A stretch of 64,000 nt of DNA from Psychrobacter sp. 72-O-c (GTDB lineage: Bacteria > Pseudomonadota > Gammaproteobacteria > Pseudomonadales > Moraxellaceae). Shown here one piece after another: positions 56,275-64,000 of this stretch. The stretch is taken from positions 1 through 64,000 of the forward strand of contig NZ_CAJHBI010000007.1 in NCBI RefSeq assembly GCF_904846605.1, written 5' to 3'. Every line of letters starts with the position of its first letter. Positions within the stretch are counted from its first letter, which is position 1. The notes beneath the pieces were generated by a model, which worked only from the letters and a program-made list of their open reading frames with translations, searched no databases and was not told the DNA's origin. The translations under genes and the position numbers were made by a program.

Positions 56275-57720
56275 ATGAAACGATCTTTGAGTAACTCGCC
56301 TCATACATCTAATCAAGGTGTTAATGCCTCTGATACTAATATTTCTAATACCAATTTTTCTATTACCGATGTTTCTAATAATAATAGCGCTGATAATGCC
56401 CTAAAGCTCAATGACTTCAAACTGTTAAACCGCCGTCAATTTATTGGTGCGGGTGTGGCGACTGGGGCAGTCATGGGGAGTATGGCACTGATCGGCTGTG
56501 CGTCTTTACCCAAACATCAAGAAAAAGCCAATATCGTTATTGTGGGTGCTGGCATTGCAGGGTTAGCGGTGGCCAATCGATTAAGCCGTCAACTGCCCAA
56601 TGCTAAGCTGACCATTCTAGACAGTCGCCAGGCGCATTACTATCAACCTGGTTACACGCTTTTAGCAACGGGGGTCTGGAATAATACTGACAAGGTCACC
56701 GATAGCAATGTTGACTTAATACCTTCGAGCATCGCCTGGGTGCAAGAAAATGCCCGTGAGTTTTTACCTGATAGTAATCAAGTGATAACCGACAGTGGTA
56801 AAAAAATTAATTATGATTATTTGGTAATAGCGACTGGATTGAGATTGGGTTTTGAGCAGATTGAGGGTTTGAGTATTGAAGATTTAGGAACTGACGGTAT
56901 TGGTAGTGTCTATCCTAGCCCAGAAATCGCCTTAAAAACCTGGCACCAAATAGATGCATTTCGCCAAAAAGGCGGTCGTGCTGTGATGACGCTAGCCCAT
57001 ACCGATATGAAATGTGCAGGTGCGCCATTAAAAATGACCTTTATGTTGCACGATAGACTCATACAAGCAGGTACTCGAAAAGATAGCGACATTCAGTTTT
57101 TTAGTCCGCATAAGACGGTGTTTAGTGTCCCTGCTGTCAATGAGAATATATTGTCACGATGGGCTGCTTACGATCCACCGATTGGGACGAATTTTGAGCA
57201 ACGCTTAACAGCAATCGATAAAGGGGCCAAAGTGGCCTATTTTACGAATGAGCAAGGCACTCAGAGTCGCCAAGATTATGATTTTATCCACGTTGTACCG
57301 CCCATGTTCGCGGTAGATAGTGTGCTAAATAGTCCATTGGCAAATAAAAAAGGCTGGCTAGATGTTGATAAATATACACTACAGCATAAGCATTATGACA
57401 ATATTTTTGGTGCTGGTGATATCAATGGGACGCCAAAAGGAAAAGCCGCTGCCACCATCAAAAATTCTGCCCCGATAGTGACGGCTAATATTATTGACGT
57501 CATACAGGGGAATGGGCCAAGCCAAAAATTTAATGGCTATACTTCTTGTCCGCTGTTAATAGAAGAAGGTAGGGCGATGCTGGTTGAGTTCGATTATGAA
57601 AATAAATTGATACCAAGCGTTCCTTTGGTTGACCCTTTAAAAGAAAGCTATTTTGCATGGTTCTTAGAAGAGATGATGCTAAAGCCTGCCTATATGGCGG
57701 TTGCCAAAGGTCGAGTTTAG
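56275..57720 (+). CDS. sulfide:quinone oxidoreductase-like flavoprotein with Tat/lipobox leader
   Basis: A 481-residue FAD protein. After a polar 50-residue lead comes a twin-arginine motif NRRQFIGAG (Arg53-54), a hydrophobic stretch and ALIGC (Cys75), i.e. a Tat-type signal with a lipobox. The FAD motif is IVIVGAGIAGLAVANRL (about 87-103). SQR cysteines are present in TDMKCAGAP (Cys247) and NGYTSCPLL (Cys425), as in mitochondrial-type SQOR, and the EFDYENK terminus also fits that branch. It should oxidise sulfide and reduce quinone. AAGGA precedes the ATG. A small membrane protein gene follows. Confidence 0.85.
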   Translation: MKRSLSNSPHTSNQGVNASDTNISNTNFSITDVSNNNSADNALKLNDFKLLNRRQFIGAGVATGAVMGSMALIGCASLPKHQEKANIVIVGAGIAGLAVANRLSRQLPNAKLTILDSRQAHYYQPGYTLLATGVWNNTDKVTDSNVDLIPSSIAWVQENAREFLPDSNQVITDSGKKINYDYLVIATGLRLGFEQIEGLSIEDLGTDGIGSVYPSPEIALKTWHQIDAFRQKGGRAVMTLAHTDMKCAGAPLKMTFMLHDRLIQAGTRKDSDIQFFSPHKTVFSVPAVNENILSRWAAYDPPIGTNFEQRLTAIDKGAKVAYFTNEQGTQSRQDYDFIHVVPPMFAVDSVLNSPLANKKGWLDVDKYTLQHKHYDNIFGAGDINGTPKGKAAATIKNSAPIVTANIIDVIQGNGPSQKFNGYTSCPLLIEEGRAMLVEFDYENKLIPSVPLVDPLKESYFAWFLEEMMLKPAYMAVAKGRV

Positions 57721-57810
57721 ATCAGCATTAAACGTTAGTATTGTTTAGACCTGTGCTTTATATTTTCTTAAACTAAGACTGCTTAGAAGAAGGTTTACAA
57801 AGGAGCGGCC

Positions 57811-58158
57811 ATGTTATTTTTAAATCAAGCGTTTATGATGTTATGGGAAGCAATACTAGAGAATGCCACGTTGGTCAGTGCATTATTACTAATATTATTA
57901 GCCGCATGGATTTACTGGGCCGTTGCAGGTAGGCATAAAAAACTGGCATATGGTCTTGCTGGCATACTGGCAAGTGCTATTGCAGTGGTCGGATTTTTTA
58001 CCTTACCACTATTTTTTAATGCCAGCTTAGGAGACCTCACCTATTGGGTAGATTGGGCGTTCCATTTGGTTATGGTAGTGGCATTGTTGGTTTATGCCTA
58101 TGTAGTAATGTTGCCACTAGTCACAGGTCTGACTGGTTCGATCAAACGTAGGGTTTAA
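57811..58158 (+). CDS. small three-helix membrane protein
   Basis: A 115-residue protein with three hydrophobic segments: about 19-38 (LVSALLLILLAAWIYWAV), about 45-70 (LAYGLAGILASAIAVVGFFT) and about 83-105 (AFHLVMVVALLVYAYVVMLP), and a basic C-terminus SIKRRV. AAAGGAG lies before the ATG. It follows the SQR gene by 90 bp and may be co-transcribed, perhaps as a membrane docking partner. I do not recognise a family. Confidence 0.78.
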   Translation: MLFLNQAFMMLWEAILENATLVSALLLILLAAWIYWAVAGRHKKLAYGLAGILASAIAVVGFFTLPLFFNASLGDLTYWVDWAFHLVMVVALLVYAYVVMLPLVTGLTGSIKRRV

Positions 58159-58393
58159 TTTATCATCATCAGCTATCTTATGATGGTAATGTATCAGCAA
58201 GGACTTCAGTGTTAATTAACCATATTGTTAACGATTGCTAAATCATAGCTGTCTACAATTTTTAATCTTGACGTTCAGCTGAAAACTTAAAACCCCAACT
58301 CTTGATCCTTGTCAGCTGGACGCAACTTCTCTTGATAACGCTTATAATAAAAACTACGATAAGAATCTGAAGCATCTGAACGGGAGAAATTCA

Positions 58394-59632
58394 TTGCGCG
58401 CTGTCCCCTATAAATATGTAGTTTATGTGGTTATTGGCATACTGCTGATGCTTGCAGCTGGTTTTGCTGTATTTCGCTGGTGGCAGGGACCGCTATTGCC
58501 GAGCTATACCGTGATTTCAAGGCCATTGGTACAAACGGTAGTGGCGACTGGGCGAGTGGTGACGGTATCACGCACTGAAGTGGGTAGTGAAATTACCGGT
58601 GTGGTACTTAAGCGCTTGGTAGAGGAAGGTGATCAAGTTGCAAAAGGCGATCTGTTGCTGGTACTGAGGTCGGATGAGGTTGCTGCCCAAGTGCGGCAAG
58701 CGGAGGCTACGCTGAGCGAGCTTGCGACCAGCACGCGTCCACAAGCGGCAGCGGATTTGGCTAATGCCAAAGTACAGTTAGCACAAGCCCGCGGTAACGT
58801 TGAGCGTAGACGTGAGTTGGCTGCGATTTCGGCAATTTCGGCTGAAGAGATGGCGCAAGCAGAGCAGGCTCAAAGTCAGGCACTGAATAATCTTGAGTCA
58901 GCACGTTTAAAAGTAGCCGCCTTGGCTGCTGGCGGGGTCGAGGAGGCTCTGCTGCGCGAGCGTTTGACTGCGCTACAAGCTCAGTTCGCTAAAACCGAAG
59001 TACGAAGCGAGGTGACAGGAACAGTGTTAACCCGTAATGTGGAGACCGGCGATCTGGTACAGCCGGGTCGGATACTGTTCACCATTGCGCTAGAGGGTAG
59101 TACGGAAATCCGAGTGCCGCTTGATGAGCGTAACTTATCACGGCTGGCGTTACAGCAAAGAGCGGTAGCTATTGCTGATGCCTACCCAGAGAGTCCTTTT
59201 CCTGCTCGTATCAGTTTTATTGCACCAAGTATTGATCCACAGCGTGGTACGGTAGAAGTTAGGCTGACTGTTGATCCTGTGCCTGAGTTTTTGCGTCAAG
59301 ATATGACAGTGTCAGTGAATATTGAAACGGATCGACGCACGCAGGCACTAGTGATCCCGAATGATGCTTTAGGCAGTGTACAAGGAGATAAGGCGGTAGT
59401 GCTGTTGCTACGTGATGGAAAAATACAACGCCAGAGAGTAACGCTTGGTTTACGGGGCTTGGCAATGTCTGAAGTAATTACGGGTTTAAGCCTAGATGAT
59501 CAGGTACTGGCCGATGCCGCATCGTCGTTAGCTAATGGTGCGCGGGTACGTATTAAGTCACAACAGCTCCCATTTATGGATAGTGTTGACGCTATAGGTC
59601 TTAGCAATGAATTACCGGAGAAAACCAATTGA
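58394..59632 (+). CDS. HlyD/MacA-type periplasmic adaptor of an ABC exporter
   Basis: A 412-residue membrane fusion protein. It has one N-terminal transmembrane helix (about 9-29), a lipoyl/barrel-sandwich half (GSEITGVVLKRLVEEGDQVAKGD), an alpha-helical hairpin (about 95-190, rich in A, Q, E), the second lipoyl half and a beta-barrel region (IPNDALGSVQGDKAVVLL). The start is TTG at 58394, supported by GGGAGAA 6-7 bases upstream and by the absence of a nearby ATG. It couples to the permease and ATPase genes that overlap downstream. Substrate unknown. Confidence 0.9.
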   Translation: MRAVPYKYVVYVVIGILLMLAAGFAVFRWWQGPLLPSYTVISRPLVQTVVATGRVVTVSRTEVGSEITGVVLKRLVEEGDQVAKGDLLLVLRSDEVAAQVRQAEATLSELATSTRPQAAADLANAKVQLAQARGNVERRRELAAISAISAEEMAQAEQAQSQALNNLESARLKVAALAAGGVEEALLRERLTALQAQFAKTEVRSEVTGTVLTRNVETGDLVQPGRILFTIALEGSTEIRVPLDERNLSRLALQQRAVAIADAYPESPFPARISFIAPSIDPQRGTVEVRLTVDPVPEFLRQDMTVSVNIETDRRTQALVIPNDALGSVQGDKAVVLLLRDGKIQRQRVTLGLRGLAMSEVITGLSLDDQVLADAASSLANGARVRIKSQQLPFMDSVDAIGLSNELPEKTN

Positions 59633-60852
59633 CTGGCTTTTTCGGGCGACTATGGATCGAGTCAACCATTGCGATGAGCTTTTTGCGCGAGGGGCGCATG
59701 CAATCGATCATGATCACCGTGGGTGTAGCAGTAGGCGTGGCAGTTATTATTTTTATTACCGCTTTAGTTCAAGGGCTACAGTCTAACCTTATCGAAAACA
59801 CCCTAGGTACTCAGGCCCATATTCGTTTATTACCACCGGATGAAATTAATATGGTACTTCCGCCTGTAGCGGGTACCGTGCAGTTGCTACAGGAAGATAA
59901 ACGGCCACAGCGGCTACGATCAATTAACAACTGGCAGCAAATTACCGCTACTTTGGATCAATTACCATTATTAACGGCCGTATCGCCAACGGTGTCAGGA
60001 CCCGCGTTTGTAAGGCGTGGTGAGGCATTGGCGTCGGTGGCGTTAGTGGGTACGGACCTTGAACGTTATCAGAAGATCATACCGCTTGAAGAGTATTTGG
60101 TCAGTGGCCAACTGCGAATGGGCGCTGACAATGTACTGATTGGCAGCCAGTTAGCTAAAGATCTAGGGGTGCAAGTAGGTAATAAGCTGCGCCTAGAAAC
60201 CGGGCAGCAGAACAGTGCAGTGGTGAATATTGCCGGTATATTTGAGCTGGGTGTGCGCGAGCTAGATGCACGCTATGTATATTTGGACTTAAAGCAGGCA
60301 CAATCGCTACTCGGTCTCCCAGGGGGTGTCACGGTGATCGATCTGACCGTAGCAGATATCTTTGAAGCAGAAAATATTGCAGCACAGGTAGGACGCTTGA
60401 CATCATTGCAAGCAGAAAGCTGGATTATGACTAACGTGCAGTTGATGAATGCGCTTTCAGCACAAAGTTTGTCTACTAATATGATAATTGTCTTTGTGGC
60501 TATTTCCGTGGCCTTTGGTATTGCTAGTGTGTTATCAGTCAGTGTCGTACAACGAACCCGAGAAATTGGTATTTTGCGGGCGACTGGCGCGACAAGGCAG
60601 CAAATCTTACGTATATTTTTGATTCAAGGTGCCGTATTTGGTCTGTTAGGTTCGGTTGTGGGTAGTGCTGCCAGTTACGTGCTGGTGTGGGTATTTAATA
60701 CTTTTGGCCCAGGGTTATTTTATATTCCAATCTCTGTAAAGCTGGTTATAGTGGCAATGTTACTGGCGACACTCACAGGCGTACTGGCTGCTGCTATACC
60801 ATCGCGCCGAGCAGCAGCACTGGATCCGGTGGAGGCCATTCGTTATGTCTGA
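59629..60852 (+). CDS. FtsX/MacB-type ABC permease
   Basis: A 407-residue permease with the MacB/FtsX plan: an N-terminal helix (about 23-48, QSIMITVGVAVGVAVIIFIT), a large periplasmic domain (about 50-275) and three C-terminal helices (about 280-400), ending in [17 protein letters not shown], the family's closing motif. The start TTG at 59629 overlaps the stop codon of the adaptor gene (TTGA), with GGAG 9 bases upstream. In MacB itself this part is fused to the ATPase; here it is separate, as in DevC- or LolC-type systems. Confidence 0.88.
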   Translation: MTGFFGRLWIESTIAMSFLREGRMQSIMITVGVAVGVAVIIFITALVQGLQSNLIENTLGTQAHIRLLPPDEINMVLPPVAGTVQLLQEDKRPQRLRSINNWQQITATLDQLPLLTAVSPTVSGPAFVRRGEALASVALVGTDLERYQKIIPLEEYLVSGQLRMGADNVLIGSQLAKDLGVQVGNKLRLETGQQNSAVVNIAGIFELGVRELDARYVYLDLKQAQSLLGLPGGVTVIDLTVADIFEAENIAAQVGRLTSLQAESWIMTNVQLMNALSAQSLSTNMIIVFVAISVAFGIASVLSVSVVQRTREIGILRATGATRQQILRIFLIQGAVFGLLGSVVGSAASYVLVWVFNTFGPGLFYIPISVKLVIVAMLLATLTGVLAAAIPSRRAAALDPVEAIRYV

Positions 60853-61552
60853 TAAGTCTCATGAAGTCCTACGCTTAGAGTCGCTGCGCAAATCTTATAA
60901 TGTTGGCCAGCCCAACGAGATTGAAGTGCTACATGGTATTGATTTGTATATTGGCAGCAATGATTTTGCGGCACTGATTGGTCCCTCTGGCTCTGGCAAA
61001 AGTACCTTATTAAATATACTCGGTTTGCTTGATAAGCCCAGTGATGGTGAGCTTTATTTGTTAGGTCAGGCCACCAGCGCTATGGAGGACGCTGGACGTA
61101 CTGCGCTGCGTGGTAATAGTATCGGTTTTGTTTTTCAGTTTCACCATCTGATCCAAGCATTTACGGCATTAGATAATGTGTTGATGCCGTTGATGCTGAC
61201 ACAGGGTAAACCAGATAAACTTGTGCTACAGCAAGCGCGTGAGTTGCTTGCTGCTGTTGGGCTGGAGAAGTTTGCTAATAGTAAGCCTAATGAACTCTCG
61301 GGAGGTCAACAACAGCGAGTAGCTATTGCCAGAGCCCTTATAACCCAGCCTGCGTTACTATTAGCCGATGAACCTACCGGCAATCTTGATACGGTTACGG
61401 CTGCTGAGGTATTTGAATTATTCCGTAAAGTTAATCGCGAGCGTGATTGTGCGGTACTGCTTGTAACTCACGATCCACGGTTGTCAGCATCCTGTGATCG
61501 CACTATTAATCTAGTTGATGGTCGTATTGAAAGTGACTCGCTAAATATATAG
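60845..61552 (+). CDS. ABC transporter ATP-binding protein (LolD/MacB type)
   Basis: A 235-residue ATPase with Walker [14 protein letters not shown]-loop [16 protein letters not shown], signature [15 protein letters not shown], Walker [13 protein letters not shown] and H-loop LLVTHDPR. It overlaps the permease gene by 8 bases. The adaptor-permease-ATPase order matches DevBCA-type exporters. No outer-membrane TolC-like gene is adjacent, so a genome-encoded one elsewhere would be needed. Confidence 0.95.
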   Translation: MSDKSHEVLRLESLRKSYNVGQPNEIEVLHGIDLYIGSNDFAALIGPSGSGKSTLLNILGLLDKPSDGELYLLGQATSAMEDAGRTALRGNSIGFVFQFHHLIQAFTALDNVLMPLMLTQGKPDKLVLQQARELLAAVGLEKFANSKPNELSGGQQQRVAIARALITQPALLLADEPTGNLDTVTAAEVFELFRKVNRERDCAVLLVTHDPRLSASCDRTINLVDGRIESDSLNI

Positions 61553-61655
61553 CCCCACCACTTATAAAGTAGCAGGGCTATTCTTATTTGTTCACTTTAC
61601 TGGCTTATTTTATCTCGACATCAATTATATTTACAAATAGGAGATAAACCTTAAA

Positions 61656-61847
61656 TTAATCACTTAATGCTTCATCTATTAGTTTGGTATTATTGAGACG
61701 ATGCAAGTTTAGTGTTAGCAAACTTATCTCAGAAAAGCTATCGTTTATAATCAAGCTTTGGTAGTCTTTTGCCTGAAAAGCTACTCTGCTTAATAGATCT
61801 TCAGGACATCTTTCTTTAAATTTTACTATTTTATGATTTTTGAGCAA
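61656..61847 (-). CDS. possible small ORF after glycerate kinase
   Basis: A 63-codon frame beginning with TTG at 61847, 16 bases past the glycerate kinase stop, with no good ribosome binding site. The product (KERCPEDLLSRVAFQAKDYQ...) has balanced composition, so it could be a small gene or the tail of a decayed one. I recognise no family. Confidence 0.25.
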   Translation of the reverse strand: MLKNHKIVKFKERCPEDLLSRVAFQAKDYQSLIINDSFSEISLLTLNLHRLNNTKLIDEALSD

Positions 61848-61863
61848 TCAGCCACTAAAACAA

Positions 61864-63024
61864 TCATTTCATTTTCTGCCCTAGCCAAATAGCAGCGGCA
61901 ATATTTACCGCAGTGGTTTCGATATTGTCATAAGCATTTTTCAATACATTATCAATAGAATCTACTTTTTGGATACTGGGCATAACCACATCAAATTGTG
62001 TAGTGTGATCATACTTAAGACCATCCACACTACCGCAAAGGGCAATAACAGGCGTCTGACTGAGCTTAGCAAGTTGACTGATACCGGCAGCAACTTTACC
62101 CATTGAGGTTTGCGCGTCGAGCTTTCCTTCCCCTGTTATTACTAGGTCAGCATTCGCAATGTGTTGCGATAAATCGACGGCCCCAGCCACGGTATCAAAC
62201 CCTGATTGCAACTGTGCTCTGCAAAAGGTCATTAAAGCAAACCCAAGACCACCTGCGGCGCCTGCACCTGATACGTTTTGATAATTCTCATCACTATAAT
62301 AATTACCATTTTGTTTACTATGCTGACGACAAGCCGTCGCAAAGTGATTTAAAGACTTATCTAAAAGCTCAGCTTGCTCAGGGCTTGCACCTTTTTGTGG
62401 ACCAAAAATAGCACTGGCGCCTAACGGACCACATAACGGATTGGTCACATCGCAGGCCACTTCAAAGACAGTATTTAAAATATTCGGATTGAATGCTGAG
62501 CTGTCTATTTGTTGCAACTTAGTAAGTTGCTCACCGCCTTGTGTCAAAGGCTCTCCCTGCTGATCATAAAATACCATTCCTAGAGCCCTTAGCATGCCAA
62601 CACCCGCATCGTTGGTAGCACTACCTCCAAGACCGATAATAATACGTTTTGCCCCTTCGTTTAAGGCGTCTTTGATCAGTTCGCCAACTCCGTAGCTACT
62701 GGTAATAACTGGGTTGCGCTCTTCTACCGTTAATAGATGTAGACCGCAAGCCTCGGCAATTTCAATAACGGCAGTAGCATCAGGTAATAGCAAATATTTT
62801 CCAGTAATAAGTCTCATGAGCGGGTCATGTACTACCACATCTTTCCAACGTCCGCCTAGTACATAGGACAAAACAGCGGCAGTGCCTTCGCCGCCATCGG
62901 CCATTGGTAATAACGTATAGTCTGCATCCGGAAATACCTGACTAAATCCAGACTTTATAGCCTGGCAAACCTTAATAGCTTGTAAGCTTTCCTTAAACGA
63001 GTCTGGGGCGATTAAAATCTTCAT
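61864..63024 (-). CDS. Glycerate 2-kinase (GarK/GlxK family)
   Basis: Phosphorylates D-glycerate to 2-phosphoglycerate. The 386 residues begin MKILIAPDSFKESLQAIKVC, and contain PMADGGEGT, IIIGLGGSATNDAGVGMLRALG, PLCGPLGASAIFGPQKGA and VITGEGKLDAQTSMGK, all hallmarks of the family. GAGAGC precedes the ATG. No other glycerate or glyoxylate gene is visible in the window, so the pathway context remains open. Confidence 0.95.
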   Translation of the reverse strand: MKILIAPDSFKESLQAIKVCQAIKSGFSQVFPDADYTLLPMADGGEGTAAVLSYVLGGRWKDVVVHDPLMRLITGKYLLLPDATAVIEIAEACGLHLLTVEERNPVITSSYGVGELIKDALNEGAKRIIIGLGGSATNDAGVGMLRALGMVFYDQQGEPLTQGGEQLTKLQQIDSSAFNPNILNTVFEVACDVTNPLCGPLGASAIFGPQKGASPEQAELLDKSLNHFATACRQHSKQNGNYYSDENYQNVSGAGAAGGLGFALMTFCRAQLQSGFDTVAGAVDLSQHIANADLVITGEGKLDAQTSMGKVAAGISQLAKLSQTPVIALCGSVDGLKYDHTTQFDVVMPSIQKVDSIDNVLKNAYDNIETTAVNIAAAIWLGQKMK

Positions 63025-63076
63025 TGAGCTCTCTTGAAATAATAGGGACGCTAAAATATTGATGGCTTCATCGCCA

Positions 63077-63126
63077 GTATTGCTTTACTGGTGGCTGAAT
63101 GCTTGGCGCCGTGAGTAAAGCAATAC
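63077..63126. other. 13-bp perfect inverted repeat
   Basis: GTATTGCTTTACT and AGTAAAGCAATAC pair perfectly around a 24-base loop that contains GGCGCC. It lies between the enoyl-CoA hydratase gene and the glycerate kinase gene, about 50 bp upstream of the latter's start. It could be an attenuator, operator or terminator without T run. Confidence 0.45.
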
Positions 63127-63225
63127 GCTATATTTGCTCATCATTCAGTCGAGCCTAGTCATGCACGTTTGCATAAGTTATTGGATACTGAACTAGGTCA
63201 ATTTTAATTGATGGTCCTATAACCA

Positions 63226-64000
63226 TCAACGTCCTGTCCATACTGGATGTCGCTTCTCGATAAAGGCATCAATACCTTCTGCCACGTCGTCTGCCATCAT
63301 ATTAGCTACCATTACCTCACTGGCATAATCATAAGCATCTTCTAAACTCATATCCAACTGTTTATAGAACATGTTTTTGCCGGTGGTGACTGCAATAGGG
63401 GATTTAGCAGTAATGGCATCGATTAAAGACTGCAGGGTATCGTCTAATTGATCCGCTGGAGTCACACGATTAATCAATCCTTGTTGCAAGGCGGTATGCG
63501 CATCAATAAACTCACCAGTGATAAGCATCTCAAACGCCTGTTTGGAAGATAGATTGCGACTGACAGCGACGGCAGGCGTTGAACAAAACAGTCCAACATT
63601 TATCCCAGAAGTCGCAAATTTTGCGCTATCAGCGGCAACTGCCAAGTCACAGGTAGCAACGAGTTGGCAGCCTGCTGCCGTAGCAATGCCTTGTACTTTG
63701 GCAATCACAACTTGTGGCATATTATTAATAGTAAGCATCATTTGACTACATTGCTCAAATAATGATTGGTGGAATGCTTTATCTGAATTTGCTCGCATTT
63801 CTTTGAGATTATGACCGGCACAAAATGCTTTGCCATTCGCCGCAATTACCACCACTCGGACAGTGCTATCTTGGGCAATGCTATCCAGCTCTGTTTGCAT
63901 AGCAGATAGCATATCGACAGATAACGCATTAAATTGTTTAGGGCGGTTTAGAGTGAGGATAACGACACCGTTACTGTTTTCTCTTATGACCAAAGGGTCT
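63226..64000 (-). CDS. Enoyl-CoA hydratase/isomerase family protein, 5' end cut by window
   Basis: A crotonase-fold protein of at least 255 residues. VVILTLNRPKQFNALSVDML, GKAFCAGHNLKEM (oxyanion-hole region), ATAAGCQLVATCDLAVAADSAKF and NVGLFCSTPAVAVSR give the fold. The C-terminus MADDVAEGIDAFIEKRHPVW is typical. The frame stays open to the window edge; the TTG at 63993 is only the first possible start inside the window and the residues before it (DP) suggest it is internal. The CoA substrate cannot be deduced. Confidence 0.9.
   Translation of the reverse strand, partial: DPLVIRENSNGVVILTLNRPKQFNALSVDMLSAMQTELDSIAQDSTVRVVVIAANGKAFCAGHNLKEMRANSDKAFHQSLFEQCSQMMLTINNMPQVVIAKVQGIATAAGCQLVATCDLAVAADSAKFATSGINVGLFCSTPAVAVSRNLSSKQAFEMLITGEFIDAHTALQQGLINRVTPADQLDDTLQSLIDAITAKSPIAVTTGKNMFYKQLDMSLEDAYDYASEVMVANMMADDVAEGIDAFIEKRHPVWTGR

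Overview
The window looks like a chromosomal segment of a gammaproteobacterium of the family Moraxellaceae, most likely Psychrobacter or a close relative. The reasons are the moderate-to-low GC content with very AT-rich spacers, the protein sequences of the core genes, the class Ia nrdAB pair, the divergent bamD / rluD-pgeF arrangement, the tolQRAB cluster, and dispersed palindromic repeats. This placement is inferred from reading, not from a search. No rRNA, tRNA or CRISPR array was found.

Layout. 1-7.3 kb (minus strand): nrdA and nrdB are separated by an accessory insert holding an Orc1/Cdc6-like AAA+ ATPase, a palindromic repeat zone, an orphan antitoxin-like protein and a RelE/Phd-type toxin-antitoxin pair. 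A ybeD-like gene follows. 7.5-13.4 kb: rpoD, dnaG and bamD on the minus strand. 14.1-17.1 kb: rluD, pgeF and a flavodoxin on the plus strand. 17.1-18.3 kb: a long spacer with terminator, short tandem repeats, a MITE-like element and a tiny lipoprotein gene.

18.3-26.5 kb holds two tandem copies of a three-gene cassette: triheme cytochrome c, Tat-exported flavin amine oxidase, monoheme cytochrome c lipoprotein. Each copy is preceded by a recognisably shared upstream module. The set reads as a periplasmic amine dehydrogenase passing electrons to cytochromes. 26.6-30.4 kb: tolQRAB with no pal next to tolB. 31.1-32.4 kb: a purine permease preceded by about seven degenerate repeats that carry its ribosome binding site. 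33.1-37.1 kb: a bifunctional PutA followed by a separate gene that encodes what is normally the C-terminal domain of long PutA proteins. 37.3-47.7 kb: housekeeping genes (roxA, a small lipoprotein, yjdF, purB, mnmA, ispF, grxD, mnmG, an AEC transporter).

47.8-53.5 kb (minus strand) is a four-gene overlapping operon encoding a Wadjet/MksBEFG-like SMC complex: a JetD-like Toprim protein, a JetC-like SMC ATPase, a JetA-like kleisin and a JetB-like KITE protein, in the order D-C-A-B and with a short JetD. This is the strongest candidate for an under-described defence system. A second copy of the MITE-like repeat lies beside it. 54.0-61.6 kb (plus strand): a DadA-like oxidase with RidA, a Tat/lipobox-bearing sulfide:quinone oxidoreductase with a small membrane protein, and a three-gene HlyD / FtsX-type permease / ABC ATPase exporter whose first two genes use TTG starts. 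61.7-64.0 kb (minus strand): glycerate kinase and an enoyl-CoA hydratase cut by the window edge.
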